DNA of 13,908 bases from DATARH01 sp035504235 (GCA_035504235.1 DATJSH010000269.1:1-13908), one strand, 5' to 3'. Counted from the first letter of the stretch, positions 6,835-13,908 are shown. The notes: generated by a model not told the origin, from the sequence alone. Numbers and translations: made by a program.

Positions 6835-8768
6835 GCGCGAGCGCGCGCAGCGCACCCGCCGGCAAGGGAAACGCCGCAATACGCCCGCGCCGAACAAAGC
6901 AACGGCCCGGCCCGACGACGGCGCTCAAGCGGCCGAAACCCGAGCCGACGGCGGTGCCAGCCGCCCGCTCGATCAAGGAGCAGGCGCTCGATCTCGCGCT
7001 TATCGGCAATTGCCGGATCGCGGCGCTGCTCAATCCCACCGGGCGCATCGTCTGGTGCTGTTTTCCGCGGTTCGACGCAGACCCGATGTTCTCGCGCCTG
7101 CTGGCGGGTGACGAGGAGAAGGGGTTTACCGACATCGTCCTCGCCGACATGACGACGTCGAAATCGTCCTATCTGCGCAACGCCCCCGTGGTCGTCACCG
7201 AGCTCGAGGACAAGCACGGCGGGCGCGTTCGGATCACCGATTTCGCCCCCCGCTTCCAGATGTTCGAGCGGACCTTCCACCCGCCGCAGCTGATTCGTCG
7301 GATCGAGCCGCTGGCGGGCTTGCCGCGCATCCAGATCCGCGTGCGGCCGACGCATGCCTATGGCCGGCCGACGACGGCGCACTCAATTGGCTCCAACCAC
7401 ATCCGCTATCGTGGCGGCGGCGAGGTGCTGCGCCTCAGCACCGACGCTCCGCTGTCCTACATCGCGCAGGAAACGATCTTTCCGTTGACTCGCCCGCTAG
7501 CGCTGGCGTTCGGCGCCGACGAGCCGTTCGAGGGCGCGATCGAGCAGACGGCGCGCGAATTCCAGGCCAAAACGATAGGCTATTGGTACACCTGGGTGCG
7601 GTCGCTGTCCCTGCCCTTCGAGTGGCAGAGCGCGGTGATCCGCGCCGCGATCACGCTGCAATTGTGCAGTTTCGACGAGACCGGCGGCATTGTCGCCGCC
7701 CACACCACCTCGATACCCGAAGCGCCGGACAGTGGGCGCAACTGGGACTACCGCTACTGCTGGCTGCGCGACGCTTATTTCGTGGTCCAGGCGCTCAACC
7801 AGCTGAGCAACACCGAGACAATGGAGTCCTACCTCAACTACGTGACGACGATCGCTTCGGCGCTCAACACGCCTCTCGGCCCGGTCTACTCGATCGTGCC
7901 GGGCGAGAACCTGGAAGAAGTCGTCGCCGAAGGACTTTCGGGCTTTCTCGGCATGGGCCCGGTCCGGGTTGGCAACAACGCCGCGAACCAGGTTCAGCAC
8001 GACGTCTACGGCAGTGTCGTGCTTGCCGCGACCCAGATGTTTGTCGACGAGCGCCTGCCGCTGATGGGTGACGAGACGCTGTTCAAACGCCTGGAGTCGA
8101 TTGGCGAACTCGCCTTCGACACCGCGCTCAAGCCCGATGCCGGCATCTGGGAGTATCGCGGGCGCAAGCGCACCCACACCTATTCGGCGGCGCTGTGCTG
8201 GGCGGCTTGCGACCGGCTGGGCCAGATCGCGGCTTTTATCGGCATCCCCAAGCGCCAGCGCTACTGGTCGCGCAAGGCGAACTACCTGCGCCGCGAAATC
8301 CTCCGCCGCGCCTGGAATGAGAAGAAAGGCGCTTTTGTCGGCGCGCTCGGCGACACCGAGCTCGACGCCAGCGTGCTGCGCATCGGCGAGATCGGCCTGA
8401 TCCCGCAGACGCATCCGCGCTTCGTCGCGACCTGCGATGCGATCGGAACGCATTTGGTCCGCGGCGGCCGCATCATGCGCTACACTGCGGACGACGATTT
8501 CGGTGCGCCGGAGACGGCCTTCCTCGCCTGCAACTTCTGGTACATCGAGGCGCTCGCCGGCATCGGCCGGCGCGCCGAGGCGCGCGCGCTGTTTGTCGAC
8601 CTGCTCGATCGCCGCAATTCCTTCGGCCTGCTCTCCGAGGACATCCACCCCGCCACCGGGGCGCTGTGGGGCAATTTCCCGCAGACCTATTCGATGGCCG
8701 GCATCATCAACGCGGCGACGCGTTTATCTGAGAAGTGGGAGGACGTCTGGTGCCGCGTCTCGTCGTAG
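6831..8768 (+). CDS. Glycoside hydrolase family 15 protein (glucoamylase/trehalase-like)
   Basis: A 645-residue inverting alpha-glucosidase-type enzyme of the GH15 (alpha/alpha)6-barrel family. The N-terminal beta-sandwich region holds LALIGNCRIAALLNPTGRIV (55-74), typical of bacterial GH15. The catalytic domain has GRNWDYRYCWLRDA (302-315), a likely general acid Glu441 in GIWEYRG, and a likely base Glu603 in LLSEDIHP, followed by GNFPQTYSMAG. Family members include glucoamylases, glucodextranases and mycobacterial trehalases. No signal peptide is present, so it acts inside the cell. It lies between otsB and otsA, overlapping both (4 nt and 19 nt), which points to trehalose turnover or glucan cleavage tied to trehalose synthesis. 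The first 45 residues are basic, Pro/Ala-rich and probably disordered; GTG 6954 would remove most of them. The exact substrate cannot be told from sequence. Confidence 0.92.
   Translation: MSASARSAPAGKGNAAIRPRRTKQRPGPTTALKRPKPEPTAVPAARSIKEQALDLALIGNCRIAALLNPTGRIVWCCFPRFDADPMFSRLLAGDEEKGFTDIVLADMTTSKSSYLRNAPVVVTELEDKHGGRVRITDFAPRFQMFERTFHPPQLIRRIEPLAGLPRIQIRVRPTHAYGRPTTAHSIGSNHIRYRGGGEVLRLSTDAPLSYIAQETIFPLTRPLALAFGADEPFEGAIEQTAREFQAKTIGYWYTWVRSLSLPFEWQSAVIRAAITLQLCSFDETGGIVAAHTTSIPEAPDSGRNWDYRYCWLRDAYFVVQALNQLSNTETMESYLNYVTTIASALNTPLGPVYSIVPGENLEEVVAEGLSGFLGMGPVRVGNNAANQVQHDVYGSVVLAATQMFVDERLPLMGDETLFKRLESIGELAFDTALKPDAGIWEYRGRKRTHTYSAALCWAACDRLGQIAAFIGIPKRQRYWSRKANYLRREILRRAWNEKKGAFVGALGDTELDASVLRIGEIGLIPQTHPRFVATCDAIGTHLVRGGRIMRYTADDDFGAPETAFLACNFWYIEALAGIGRRAEARALFVDLLDRRNSFGLLSEDIHPATGALWGNFPQTYSMAGIINAATRLSEKWEDVWCRVSS
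8737..8742 (+). promoter_or_regulatory. Ribosome-binding site that sets the otsA start
   Basis: GGGAGG lies inside the end of the GH15 gene, 7 nt before GTG 8750. That spacing is ideal, while GTG 8735 has no such site. The choice gives the standard OtsA N-terminus PRLVVVSNRVAVP directly after the start. Confidence 0.75.
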
Positions 8769-10180
8769 TCTCCAACCGCGTCGCGGTGCCCGACCCCGAG
8801 GGGCCGCGCCTGGCGGGCGGACTCGCCGTCGCGGTCAACGCCGCCCTCAAGCACCGTGAAGGTTTGTGGTTCGGCTGGAGCGGAAAGATCAGCAGCAACG
8901 GCGCCGACGATCCGCCGTCCATCGTCGAGCGCCAGCAGCGCAGCTTTGTGACGATCGATCTGTCGGAGAATGATTTCCAAGAATACTATAACGGCTTCGC
9001 CAACCGGGTGCTATGGCCGATCCTCCATTACCGGGTCGACCTCGCCGAATTCACCGCGGTCGAGCTTTCCGGCTATCTGCGCGTCAACGCCCGTTTCGCC
9101 GACGCGCTGACACGCTTCATTCGTCCGGACGATTGGATCTGGGTGCACGACTATCATCTGCTGCCGCTGGCGAAGGAGCTGCGCGCCCGCGGCCACGACA
9201 ACCCGATCGGCTTCTTTCTGCATATTCCCTGTCCGCCGCCGGACATCCTTCTCGCCCTGCCGCAGCACCCGGACACCATCGGCGCGCTCAGCCATTACGA
9301 CCTCGTCGGCACCCAGACCCAGCACGACGCGGAGAATTTGCGGCAGTATTTCGAGCTGCAAGGCGGCCAGTTCGGCGGCCGCAACCACAGCCATTTCGAT
9401 CTCGACGGACGTCGCGTCCATCTGCGGGCATTTCCCGTGGCGATCGCGACGCGCGTTTATGCCCGCACCGCGCGCACCGCGGTGCGCTCGGATTTCGCCA
9501 ACGAAGTCCGCGACAGCCTTAACGGACGGAGCCTGATCCTCGGAGTCGACCGGCTCGACTATTCGAAGGGCATCCCGCACCGCATCCAAGGCTTCGACCA
9601 GCTCCTCGAAAAATACCCCCGATGGCGCGGGCAAATCACTTATCTGCAGGTGACGCCGCAATCGCGCTCGGATGTGCCCGAATATGCCGACATCAATCAG
9701 ACCGTGAACACGCTGATCGGCGAGATCAACGGCCGCTTCGGCGAGCCGGCGTGGACGCCGATCCGCTACGTCAACCGCGCCTATTCGCGCGCCTCGCTGG
9801 CCGCGCTCTACCGCATGGCGCGCATTGGGCTGGTGACCCCCCTGCGCGACGGCATGAACCTCGTGGCCAAGGAATATGTCGCGGCGCAGGACCCGGAAAA
9901 CCCCGGCGTGCTGGTGCTGTCGCAATTCGCTGGCGCCGCCGAGGAGCTCGACGGGGCGATCCTCATCAACCCGCATGAACCCGAGGGGATCGCCGCGGCG
10001 ATCGATACGGCGCTGCAGATGCCGCTCGCCGAGCGCCAGGCGCGCTACCGCCGCATGTACCGCCATCTTGCTGCGCACGACATCGACCGCTGGGCGGAGT
10101 CGTTCCTGGCTGCGCTGATGGAAAGCCGGCAGCAGCCCCGGCTGTTCGACAACATCCGCCAGCTTTTTGCGGTGCGCTGA
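8750..10180 (+). CDS. otsA: Trehalose-6-phosphate synthase (GT20)
   Basis: A retaining GT20 glycosyltransferase that joins glucose from a nucleotide sugar to glucose-6-phosphate to form trehalose-6-phosphate. With GTG 8750 it has 476 residues, the normal length. Seen in order: VVVSNRVAVP (5-14), RLAGGLAVAV (20-29), WVHDYHLLPL (131-140), HIPCPPPDI (158-166), VDRLDYSKG (266-274; Arg268 and Lys273) and LRDGMNLVAKE (365-375; Asp367 and Glu375). These four residues correspond to R262, K267, D361 and E369 of E. coli OtsA with a constant shift of six, so the active site is complete. It overlaps the GH15 gene by 19 nt and is the third gene of the otsB-GH15-otsA unit, so it probably shares the EcfG-type promoter ahead of otsB. 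No terminator with a T-run follows. Confidence 0.95.
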   Translation: MPRLVVVSNRVAVPDPEGPRLAGGLAVAVNAALKHREGLWFGWSGKISSNGADDPPSIVERQQRSFVTIDLSENDFQEYYNGFANRVLWPILHYRVDLAEFTAVELSGYLRVNARFADALTRFIRPDDWIWVHDYHLLPLAKELRARGHDNPIGFFLHIPCPPPDILLALPQHPDTIGALSHYDLVGTQTQHDAENLRQYFELQGGQFGGRNHSHFDLDGRRVHLRAFPVAIATRVYARTARTAVRSDFANEVRDSLNGRSLILGVDRLDYSKGIPHRIQGFDQLLEKYPRWRGQITYLQVTPQSRSDVPEYADINQTVNTLIGEINGRFGEPAWTPIRYVNRAYSRASLAALYRMARIGLVTPLRDGMNLVAKEYVAAQDPENPGVLVLSQFAGAAEELDGAILINPHEPEGIAAAIDTALQMPLAERQARYRRMYRHLAAHDIDRWAESFLAALMESRQQPRLFDNIRQLFAVR

Positions 10181-10197
10181 GCAAATTCCCTGCAACA

Positions 10198-10247
10198 AAA
10201 CCGGCAACGGTTCGTCTCTCTATCGGAGGGGATAGGGGCGAAGCGCC
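10198..10247 (+). promoter_or_regulatory. Leader with small hairpins before the coiled-coil gene
   Basis: Three inverted repeats fill the gap after otsA. AACCG-GCAA-CGGTT (10199-10212) has a GNRA tetraloop. CTATC-GGAGGG-GATAG (10220-10235), extendable by G-U pairs, places a purine-rich ribosome-binding-like sequence in its loop. GGCG-AAG-CGCC (10237-10247) abuts the GTG start. No T-run follows, so a classical terminator is not supported. They may be a structured leader or chance. Confidence 0.3.
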
Positions 10248-10811
10248 GTGGAACGCAATCGAAGGGAGACCGCGCTCCGCTGCCTGGAGATCGCCGTCCA
10301 CCCTAACACCAGCGATGAAGAGGCGCTTGCCGCGGTCCGCGGCTTCCGCCGGACCGTCGGAAAGACGCCCCTCGTCGAGCTGTGTCAGGAATTCGCAAGC
10401 GCACCGGGACATCTGCTGGGTCGCCTCGACCAGCTCAACCGCGCCAACCTCGAACTGCAACGCAGGATCGAGGCAGCCGATGCCGACCGGATCGCCGCAA
10501 TGCAGAACCTGAAGGCGGCCGAGCGGCGCTGGAGAGAAACCGACGAAGAGCTGCGCGCCGCCGAGCGCCGCGCCGAGGCCGCCGAGGAACAGCTCACCAC
10601 ATTTCAGGGCGCTTACGGCCGCATTTCCGGCGGCCTGCGCGGCGAGAACGACGATCTGCGCCGGGCGCTCGATGAAGCGCGGCGCAACATGGCGCAGCCG
10701 ATCCACGAGCCGGTCCGGCCGTTCCAGAATGCGCTCAACGCAGCGCTGCAGCGTTCCGACACACCGTCGAGCGCTCCGGTAGCCGCGCACAATCGCCCTT
10801 GGACGGCTTGA
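10248..10811 (+). CDS. Coiled-coil protein with DUF2786-like N-terminus, unknown function
   Basis: A 187-residue cytoplasmic protein that I cannot assign a function. Residues 8-36 (ALRCLEIAVHPNTSDEEALAAVRGFRR) form a short helical motif reminiscent of DUF2786 and related small phage- or plasmid-type proteins (pattern: hydrophobic-x-HPNT-x-EEA-x-A). Residues 57-147 are rich in A, E, R and L with heptad-like spacing and should form a long coiled coil, suggesting dimerisation or a scaffold role. The tail (150-187) is Pro/Ala-rich and likely disordered. The start is GTG 10248, the only plausible one because the next in-frame Met is residue 85; GGGG at 10235-10238 may serve as the ribosome-binding site. 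It follows otsA by 67 nt and could be the last gene of that operon or a separate unit. Confidence 0.7.
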   Translation: MERNRRETALRCLEIAVHPNTSDEEALAAVRGFRRTVGKTPLVELCQEFASAPGHLLGRLDQLNRANLELQRRIEAADADRIAAMQNLKAAERRWRETDEELRAAERRAEAAEEQLTTFQGAYGRISGGLRGENDDLRRALDEARRNMAQPIHEPVRPFQNALNAALQRSDTPSSAPVAAHNRPWTA

Positions 10812-10839
10812 CCCGCGGGTGACGCGCCGGGTTCGGCAT

Positions 10840-11861
10840 TTACACGCCGAGGCGGTAGAAACGCGACGCGGTGCCGGCGAAGAGATCGGCCTTTTCCGAC
10901 GCCGACACGCCGTTCGCCAGCCGCTTGAAGGCATTCCACAGTACCGGATAGCTGCACGCGCCCTTGTCGACCGGGAAGTTGCTCTCGAACATGCAGCGCT
11001 CGGCTCCGAAATCCTCGATGCACGCCTCGACATAAGGCCGCCAGGCGGTCGCTAGCTCGCCCGATGACGGCGGCAGCGGGCCGAGGTGGAAATCGAACGC
11101 GTTGACGATCATCGCCAGCCCGCCAAGCTTCAACGGACGTTGGGGCAGCGCGACAATTCCTTGATCGCGGCCCGCCAGATCGGGAATACATCGCTGCGCC
11201 GATAGGGCGGCACGCCAAGCGGACCGCCAAAATGGTTGAGCACGATCTTCGTTTCCGGGCATTCGCGCGCCACCGCGGTCAGCGTCGGGATTTGCGGATG
11301 GTAAATCCACGCTTCGAAGGTGAGGTTGTGGACCGGCAGCCGCTTCATGCCGCGGCGAAACGCCGGTTCGTCCATGAGCCCCGCGGTCGGCACATAGGAC
11401 GAGCCGCTGACGATCGCGGCGTCATAGGCCGCGATCTGGCGAATGCCGCGAAACCGGCCGCCGGCCGCGGCGATCTGGCCTTCGAGCACGGCGTCGAGAT
11501 TGTCGAGCCGCAGATCGGCGTAGCTGACGATGCCGGCACAGATCTTGGTCTTGCCGCCGAGCCGGTCGCCCTCCTCGGCGATCGCCCGCACGAACTCGCT
11601 TTCGCCGATGCAGCGAAACTCCTCGGCGCCGCTGGTGCGATAGCCCGAGCCGCACTGGACGAACACGGTCGCGATGATGTTGTGGCCGGAATCGCAATCC
11701 GCCAGCAACTCGTCGAGCAGGTAGCGGCTGCCGGGATGGTCCCACAGATGATGGTGCGGATCGACGATCGGCAGCTCGGGTTCGAGGATGTCTTCTCTCA
11801 AGTTGTCGAGCCATTCGGGCCTCGGCAGCGGGCGCGGATATTCTTTGGCTTCGACGGGCAT
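10840..11861 (-). pseudogene. Amidohydrolase-family (COG3618) metal-dependent hydrolase, frameshifted
   Basis: A TIM-barrel metal hydrolase related to 2-pyrone-4,6-dicarboxylate lactonases and other Amidohydrolase_2 proteins. It starts at ATG 11861 with GGGGAG 8 nt upstream. The N-terminal metal motif is VDPHHHLWD (His36 and His38), and His210 lies in VLNHFGGP. The frame runs to residue 243 (RCPNVR) and then meets TGA at 11132-11130, while the family sequence resumes one frame over as KLGGLAM and continues through RCMFESNFPVDKG to TAA 10842-10840. Adding one T near 11133 restores CGT-TTG-AAG and a 340-residue protein. The truncated product would lack the C-terminal part of the barrel. Substrates are unknown. 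It is divergent from the crotonase-family gene (106 nt apart), which suggests a shared pathway. The break may be a sequencing error. Confidence 0.85.
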
Positions 11862-11967
11862 GGCGGTTCTCCCCGAGTGGTGCGCGCCGATTTGACAGCG
11901 CTGCAGGCTGGCGGCACGGTTCCGCAAATCCGCCGCGAAAGCAACCGGCCGCAGGGAGCATACCGTC

Positions 11968-12774
11968 ATGACCGACCGCTACGCCCGCTACACCCGCCTC
12001 AAATTCGATCGCCCGCACCCCAAGGTGCTGCGGATCACGATGGAAAACGGGCGGATGAACACCGCCGACGAGGCGCTACATGCCGAATTGGCCGAGATCT
12101 GGCACGATTTCGACCGCGACGAGAGCGTCAACGTCGCGATCTTCACGGGGGCTGGCAAAGTGTTCTCCGCCGGCGGCGACTTCAACATGATCAAGAGCGC
12201 CACCGAGGATTTCAACGCGCGCGCCCGGCAGTGGAAAGAAGCGCGCGAGATGGTCTACGGCGTCATCAACTGCAACAAGCCCGTCGTCAGCGCGATGCGC
12301 GGCGTCGCGGTCGGCGCGGGGCTGGTCTGCGGCATCCTCGCCGACGTGTCGATCGCGACCAAAGACTGCCGGATCATCGACGGGCACACGCGGCTCGGGG
12401 TCGCGGCCGGCGACCATGCGGCGATCGTCTGGCCGCTGCTCTGCGGGCTTGCCAAGGCGAAATACTATCTCCTGACCTGCGATCAGATTCTTGGCGAAGA
12501 AGCCGAACGTATCGGCTTGGTAACATTCGCGGTTGACGACGATCAGCTCGAGGCGAAGTCGATCGAGGTCGCGACCAAGCTGGCCGAGGGCGCGCAGAGC
12601 GCGATCCGCTGGACCAAGAATTCGCTGAATAACTGGCTGCGTGCGATGGGCCCGACCTTCGATGCGTCGCTGGCGCTCGAGTTCTTCGGGTTTGGCGGAC
12701 CGGACGTCAAAGAAGGCCTCGCCTCGCATCTCGAAAAGCGCCGGCCGAATTTCCCGCCCGCCCCGCCGATCTGA
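11968..12774 (+). CDS. Enoyl-CoA hydratase/isomerase (crotonase) family protein lacking both catalytic glutamates
   Basis: A 268-residue crotonase-fold protein that should bind an acyl-CoA. The oxyanion-hole motifs are present: FSAGGDFNM (66-74) and MRGVAVGAGLVCGILADVSIA (110-130). Aligned by eye to rat enoyl-CoA hydratase, Glu144 (in GGGCE) falls on Val120 and Glu164 (in QPE) falls on His140 of DGHTRLG; the 20-residue spacing is the same. Standard hydration is therefore unlikely, and an isomerase, a hydrolase using other residues, or another crotonase reaction is possible. GDHAAIVWPLL (148-158) offers Asp149 and His150 as candidates for catalysis. ATG 11968 has GGGAG at 11954-11958. Divergent from the amidohydrolase gene; tail to tail with the methyltransferase gene, 12 nt apart. 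Confidence 0.88.
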   Translation: MTDRYARYTRLKFDRPHPKVLRITMENGRMNTADEALHAELAEIWHDFDRDESVNVAIFTGAGKVFSAGGDFNMIKSATEDFNARARQWKEAREMVYGVINCNKPVVSAMRGVAVGAGLVCGILADVSIATKDCRIIDGHTRLGVAAGDHAAIVWPLLCGLAKAKYYLLTCDQILGEEAERIGLVTFAVDDDQLEAKSIEVATKLAEGAQSAIRWTKNSLNNWLRAMGPTFDASLALEFFGFGGPDVKEGLASHLEKRRPNFPPAPPI

Positions 12775-12786
12775 GCGAGACGCGAT

Positions 12787-13557
12787 TCACGATGCGAAGC
12801 TGGGGATTCGTCTGACCCTGCCGTCGCGCCGCGAATAGTGCTTGTCGACATAGCGGAATGCCTGCTCTTCGGCCATCTCGACGAGAAACACGTCCGACTC
12901 AAGCAAGTTCGTCAGGAAGCGGCCGGCAAATCCGGAGTTCTTCTTCGCGATTACGTAACTGGAGAAAGGTTCGTAGGTGAGACACATCAGTCGATAGTCC
13001 TCGGCGGCGCGCCGCAAAAAGGAATGAACGGCATCGACCACCCCATAGTGCTGCTCGCTGGCAAAGGCATCCTCAAAGAAATCATGTCCCATGAGCAGCC
13101 CGTCGTCTTTTAGCTTTGCGGCAAAATCGAGAAGGTCGCGGAATACGTATTCGTAGCTGTGATTTCCATCAATATAAACAAAATCGAAATAACGATCCGG
13201 GAACTCCCTTACGGCTTTATATGAAAATTGCCGGTTGAATACGACTTCACGGCGACCGGCAAGGCGCTGCCGGACGGCGCGATACTGCTTGTCGCCATCG
13301 GCGTTGTCGGCGGGCGGACCAAACTCCCCGGCCAAGCCGGAAATCCCCCGGAGATAAGCGGCGGCATCCAGGTTGCCCGTTTCCAGATGGCTCCACGGAT
13401 CGATCAGATGGAGTCGCGACGGCCGCGCCCGATCGAGCAGCACCTCGGAAAAGTCGCCTTGCGCGACGCCGATCTCGGCGCCGACTGCTCCTTGCGGCAG
13501 GAAGGAGACCAGGTTTTCCCGCTCGCTGATCACGTAGTACATCGAACCATCACCCAT
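12787..13557 (-). CDS. Class I SAM-dependent methyltransferase (Methyltransf_24-like)
   Basis: A 256-residue Rossmann-fold methyltransferase. Motif I is VGAEIGVAQGDFSEVLL (25-41) for SAM binding, the acidic end of strand 2 is LHLIDPW (Asp53), and FDFVYIDGNHSYEYV (124-138) is the hallmark segment of the Methyltransf_24/class I branch found in cell-surface polysaccharide and secondary-metabolite clusters. GLLMGHDFF (153-161) follows. The methyl acceptor is unknown. The start at ATG 13557 is tentative: neither it nor ATG 13542 has a good Shine-Dalgarno. Stretches such as 13120-13225 are clearly AT-richer than neighbouring genes, with ATA, AAA and ATC-type codons, hinting at foreign origin. It follows the partial unknown gene by 66 nt on the same strand. 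Confidence 0.86.
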   Translation of the reverse strand: MGDGSMYYVISERENLVSFLPQGAVGAEIGVAQGDFSEVLLDRARPSRLHLIDPWSHLETGNLDAAAYLRGISGLAGEFGPPADNADGDKQYRAVRQRLAGRREVVFNRQFSYKAVREFPDRYFDFVYIDGNHSYEYVFRDLLDFAAKLKDDGLLMGHDFFEDAFASEQHYGVVDAVHSFLRRAAEDYRLMCLTYEPFSSYVIAKKNSGFAGRFLTNLLESDVFLVEMAEEQAFRYVDKHYSRRDGRVRRIPSFAS

Positions 13558-13623
13558 GCAATCGGACTGCGCGGCCGCCGACCATCTCCAGTGGATGCAC
13601 CGCTACGTTTTCGCCACTGCATT

Positions 13624-13908
13624 TCACTGGTCGGAGGCGAAAATATTCCCGCGCTTGACGCTGCAAGAAGACGGACCCGGCGTGCGAGACACCACCACGA
13701 ACGGCAGTCCGCTTTGCGGATGGATCGTCACGACCCTTCCTGTCTTGGGATCGGGCCGGTCGGCATAGTCGAAGGTGCACGTCATGGCGGCCGGATCGAC
13801 CGCGATCGAGACCACCGCAAACCCTTCTTTCAGCGGGGTAATCATTTGCAGATTGTCTCCGTCCATGGTCCACGCGTGCTGCACGACGCGGCCGTTGTTC
13901 TCCGTTGT
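13624..13908 (-). CDS. Unknown protein, C-terminal part (runs off the window edge)
   Basis: The frame is open from the right edge of the window to TGA 13626-13624, giving 94 residues of a longer protein; an in-frame GTG at 13884 is not a convincing start because the frame continues beyond it. Visible sequence includes VVQHAWTMDGDNLQM, a run of alternating hydrophobic residues (FAVVSIAVDPAAMTCTFDY) and DPKTGRVVTIHPQSGLPFVV, which suggests a beta-rich fold. I do not recognise the family. Two cysteines are present. It shares its strand with the methyltransferase gene and could be in the same unit. Coding is supported by length, codon use and lack of a better frame. Confidence 0.55.
   Translation of the reverse strand, partial: TTENNGRVVQHAWTMDGDNLQMITPLKEGFAVVSIAVDPAAMTCTFDYADRPDPKTGRVVTIHPQSGLPFVVVSRTPGPSSCSVKRGNIFASDQ

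Noticed and set aside
7497..8648. Long minus-strand open frame opposite the GH15 gene
   Set aside because: Its composition (Arg, Ala, Asp, Val-rich with no motif) is what the complement of a GC-rich gene gives; the plus-strand frame has clear catalytic motifs.
9011..10207. Long minus-strand open frame opposite otsA
   Set aside because: Same artefact of high third-position GC; no recognisable domain, and the plus strand encodes a complete OtsA.
10811..10820. Palindrome ACCCGCGGGT as a bidirectional terminator
   Set aside because: It has no loop and no T-run on either side; at ten bases in GC-rich DNA it may be chance.
11862..11967. TTGACA at 11892-11897 as a sigma-70 -35 box
   Set aside because: No acceptable -10 hexamer lies 16-18 nt downstream (CACGGT at best), so the match is probably chance.
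11232..12536. Plus-strand frame crossing the amidohydrolase and the crotonase gene
   Set aside because: It is antisense to conserved amidohydrolase sequence and out of frame with conserved crotonase sequence; both real frames show family motifs.
13589..13619. CAGTGG and CCACTG inverted repeat before the methyltransferase gene
   Set aside because: Only six base pairs with a 19-nt loop and no supporting promoter or terminator signal.
1..13908. CRISPR arrays, tRNAs, insertion sequences, toxin-antitoxin or phage-defence genes
   Set aside because: No direct-repeat arrays, cloverleaf patterns, transposase motifs or defence-family domains were seen on either strand.

Overview
This window is a high-G+C, densely coding segment of a bacterial chromosome, most likely from an alphaproteobacterium. 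The evidence is indirect: Alphaproteobacteria-type gene families (a ferritin-like/VIT1 fusion resembling MbfA, an otsB-GH15-otsA cluster), strong GC bias at third codon positions, and a textbook EcfG-type promoter (GGAAC-N17-CGTT). The order cannot be fixed from sequence alone. No rRNA, tRNA, CRISPR, insertion sequence or integrase is visible.

Layout. (1) 1-3214, plus strand: the tail of an MFS transporter, a GMC-family flavoprotein oxidoreductase, then two exported proteins of unknown function that are packed head to tail (3-nt gap, then a 4-nt ATGA overlap). (2) 3297-5508, plus strand: a TauD/TfdA-type 2-oxoglutarate dioxygenase broken by a 2-base frameshift, then an intact ferritin-like/VIT1 iron transporter. 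A small MAPEG membrane protein lies tail to tail with it on the minus strand (5512-5898). (3) 6010-10180, plus strand: a candidate EcfG promoter followed by otsB, a GH15 glycosidase and otsA, with overlapping reading frames (4 nt and 19 nt). This is a translationally coupled trehalose operon placed under what looks like general-stress control. A coiled-coil protein of unknown role follows (10248-10811). (4) 10840-12774: a COG3618-type amidohydrolase on the minus strand, broken by a 1-base frameshift, divergent from an enoyl-CoA hydratase/isomerase-family protein that lacks both canonical catalytic glutamates. (5) 12787-13908, minus strand: a SAM-dependent methyltransferase with AT-richer stretches, and the 3' part of an unknown gene running off the window edge.

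How the parts fit. Region 3 is the clearest functional unit. OtsA makes trehalose-6-phosphate, OtsB dephosphorylates it, and the embedded GH15 enzyme may cleave trehalose or an alpha-glucan and so adjust the pool. The MFS, GMC, dioxygenase, amidohydrolase and crotonase-family genes look like loosely grouped catabolic functions with no identifiable common substrate.

Caveats. Two otherwise well-conserved genes each carry one small indel in a repetitive tract. Sequencing or assembly error is at least as likely as true gene decay. I did not find a clearly novel multi-gene system. The most interesting leads are the EcfG-driven otsB-GH15-otsA operon, the glutamate-less crotonase and the exported cysteine-rich protein pair.
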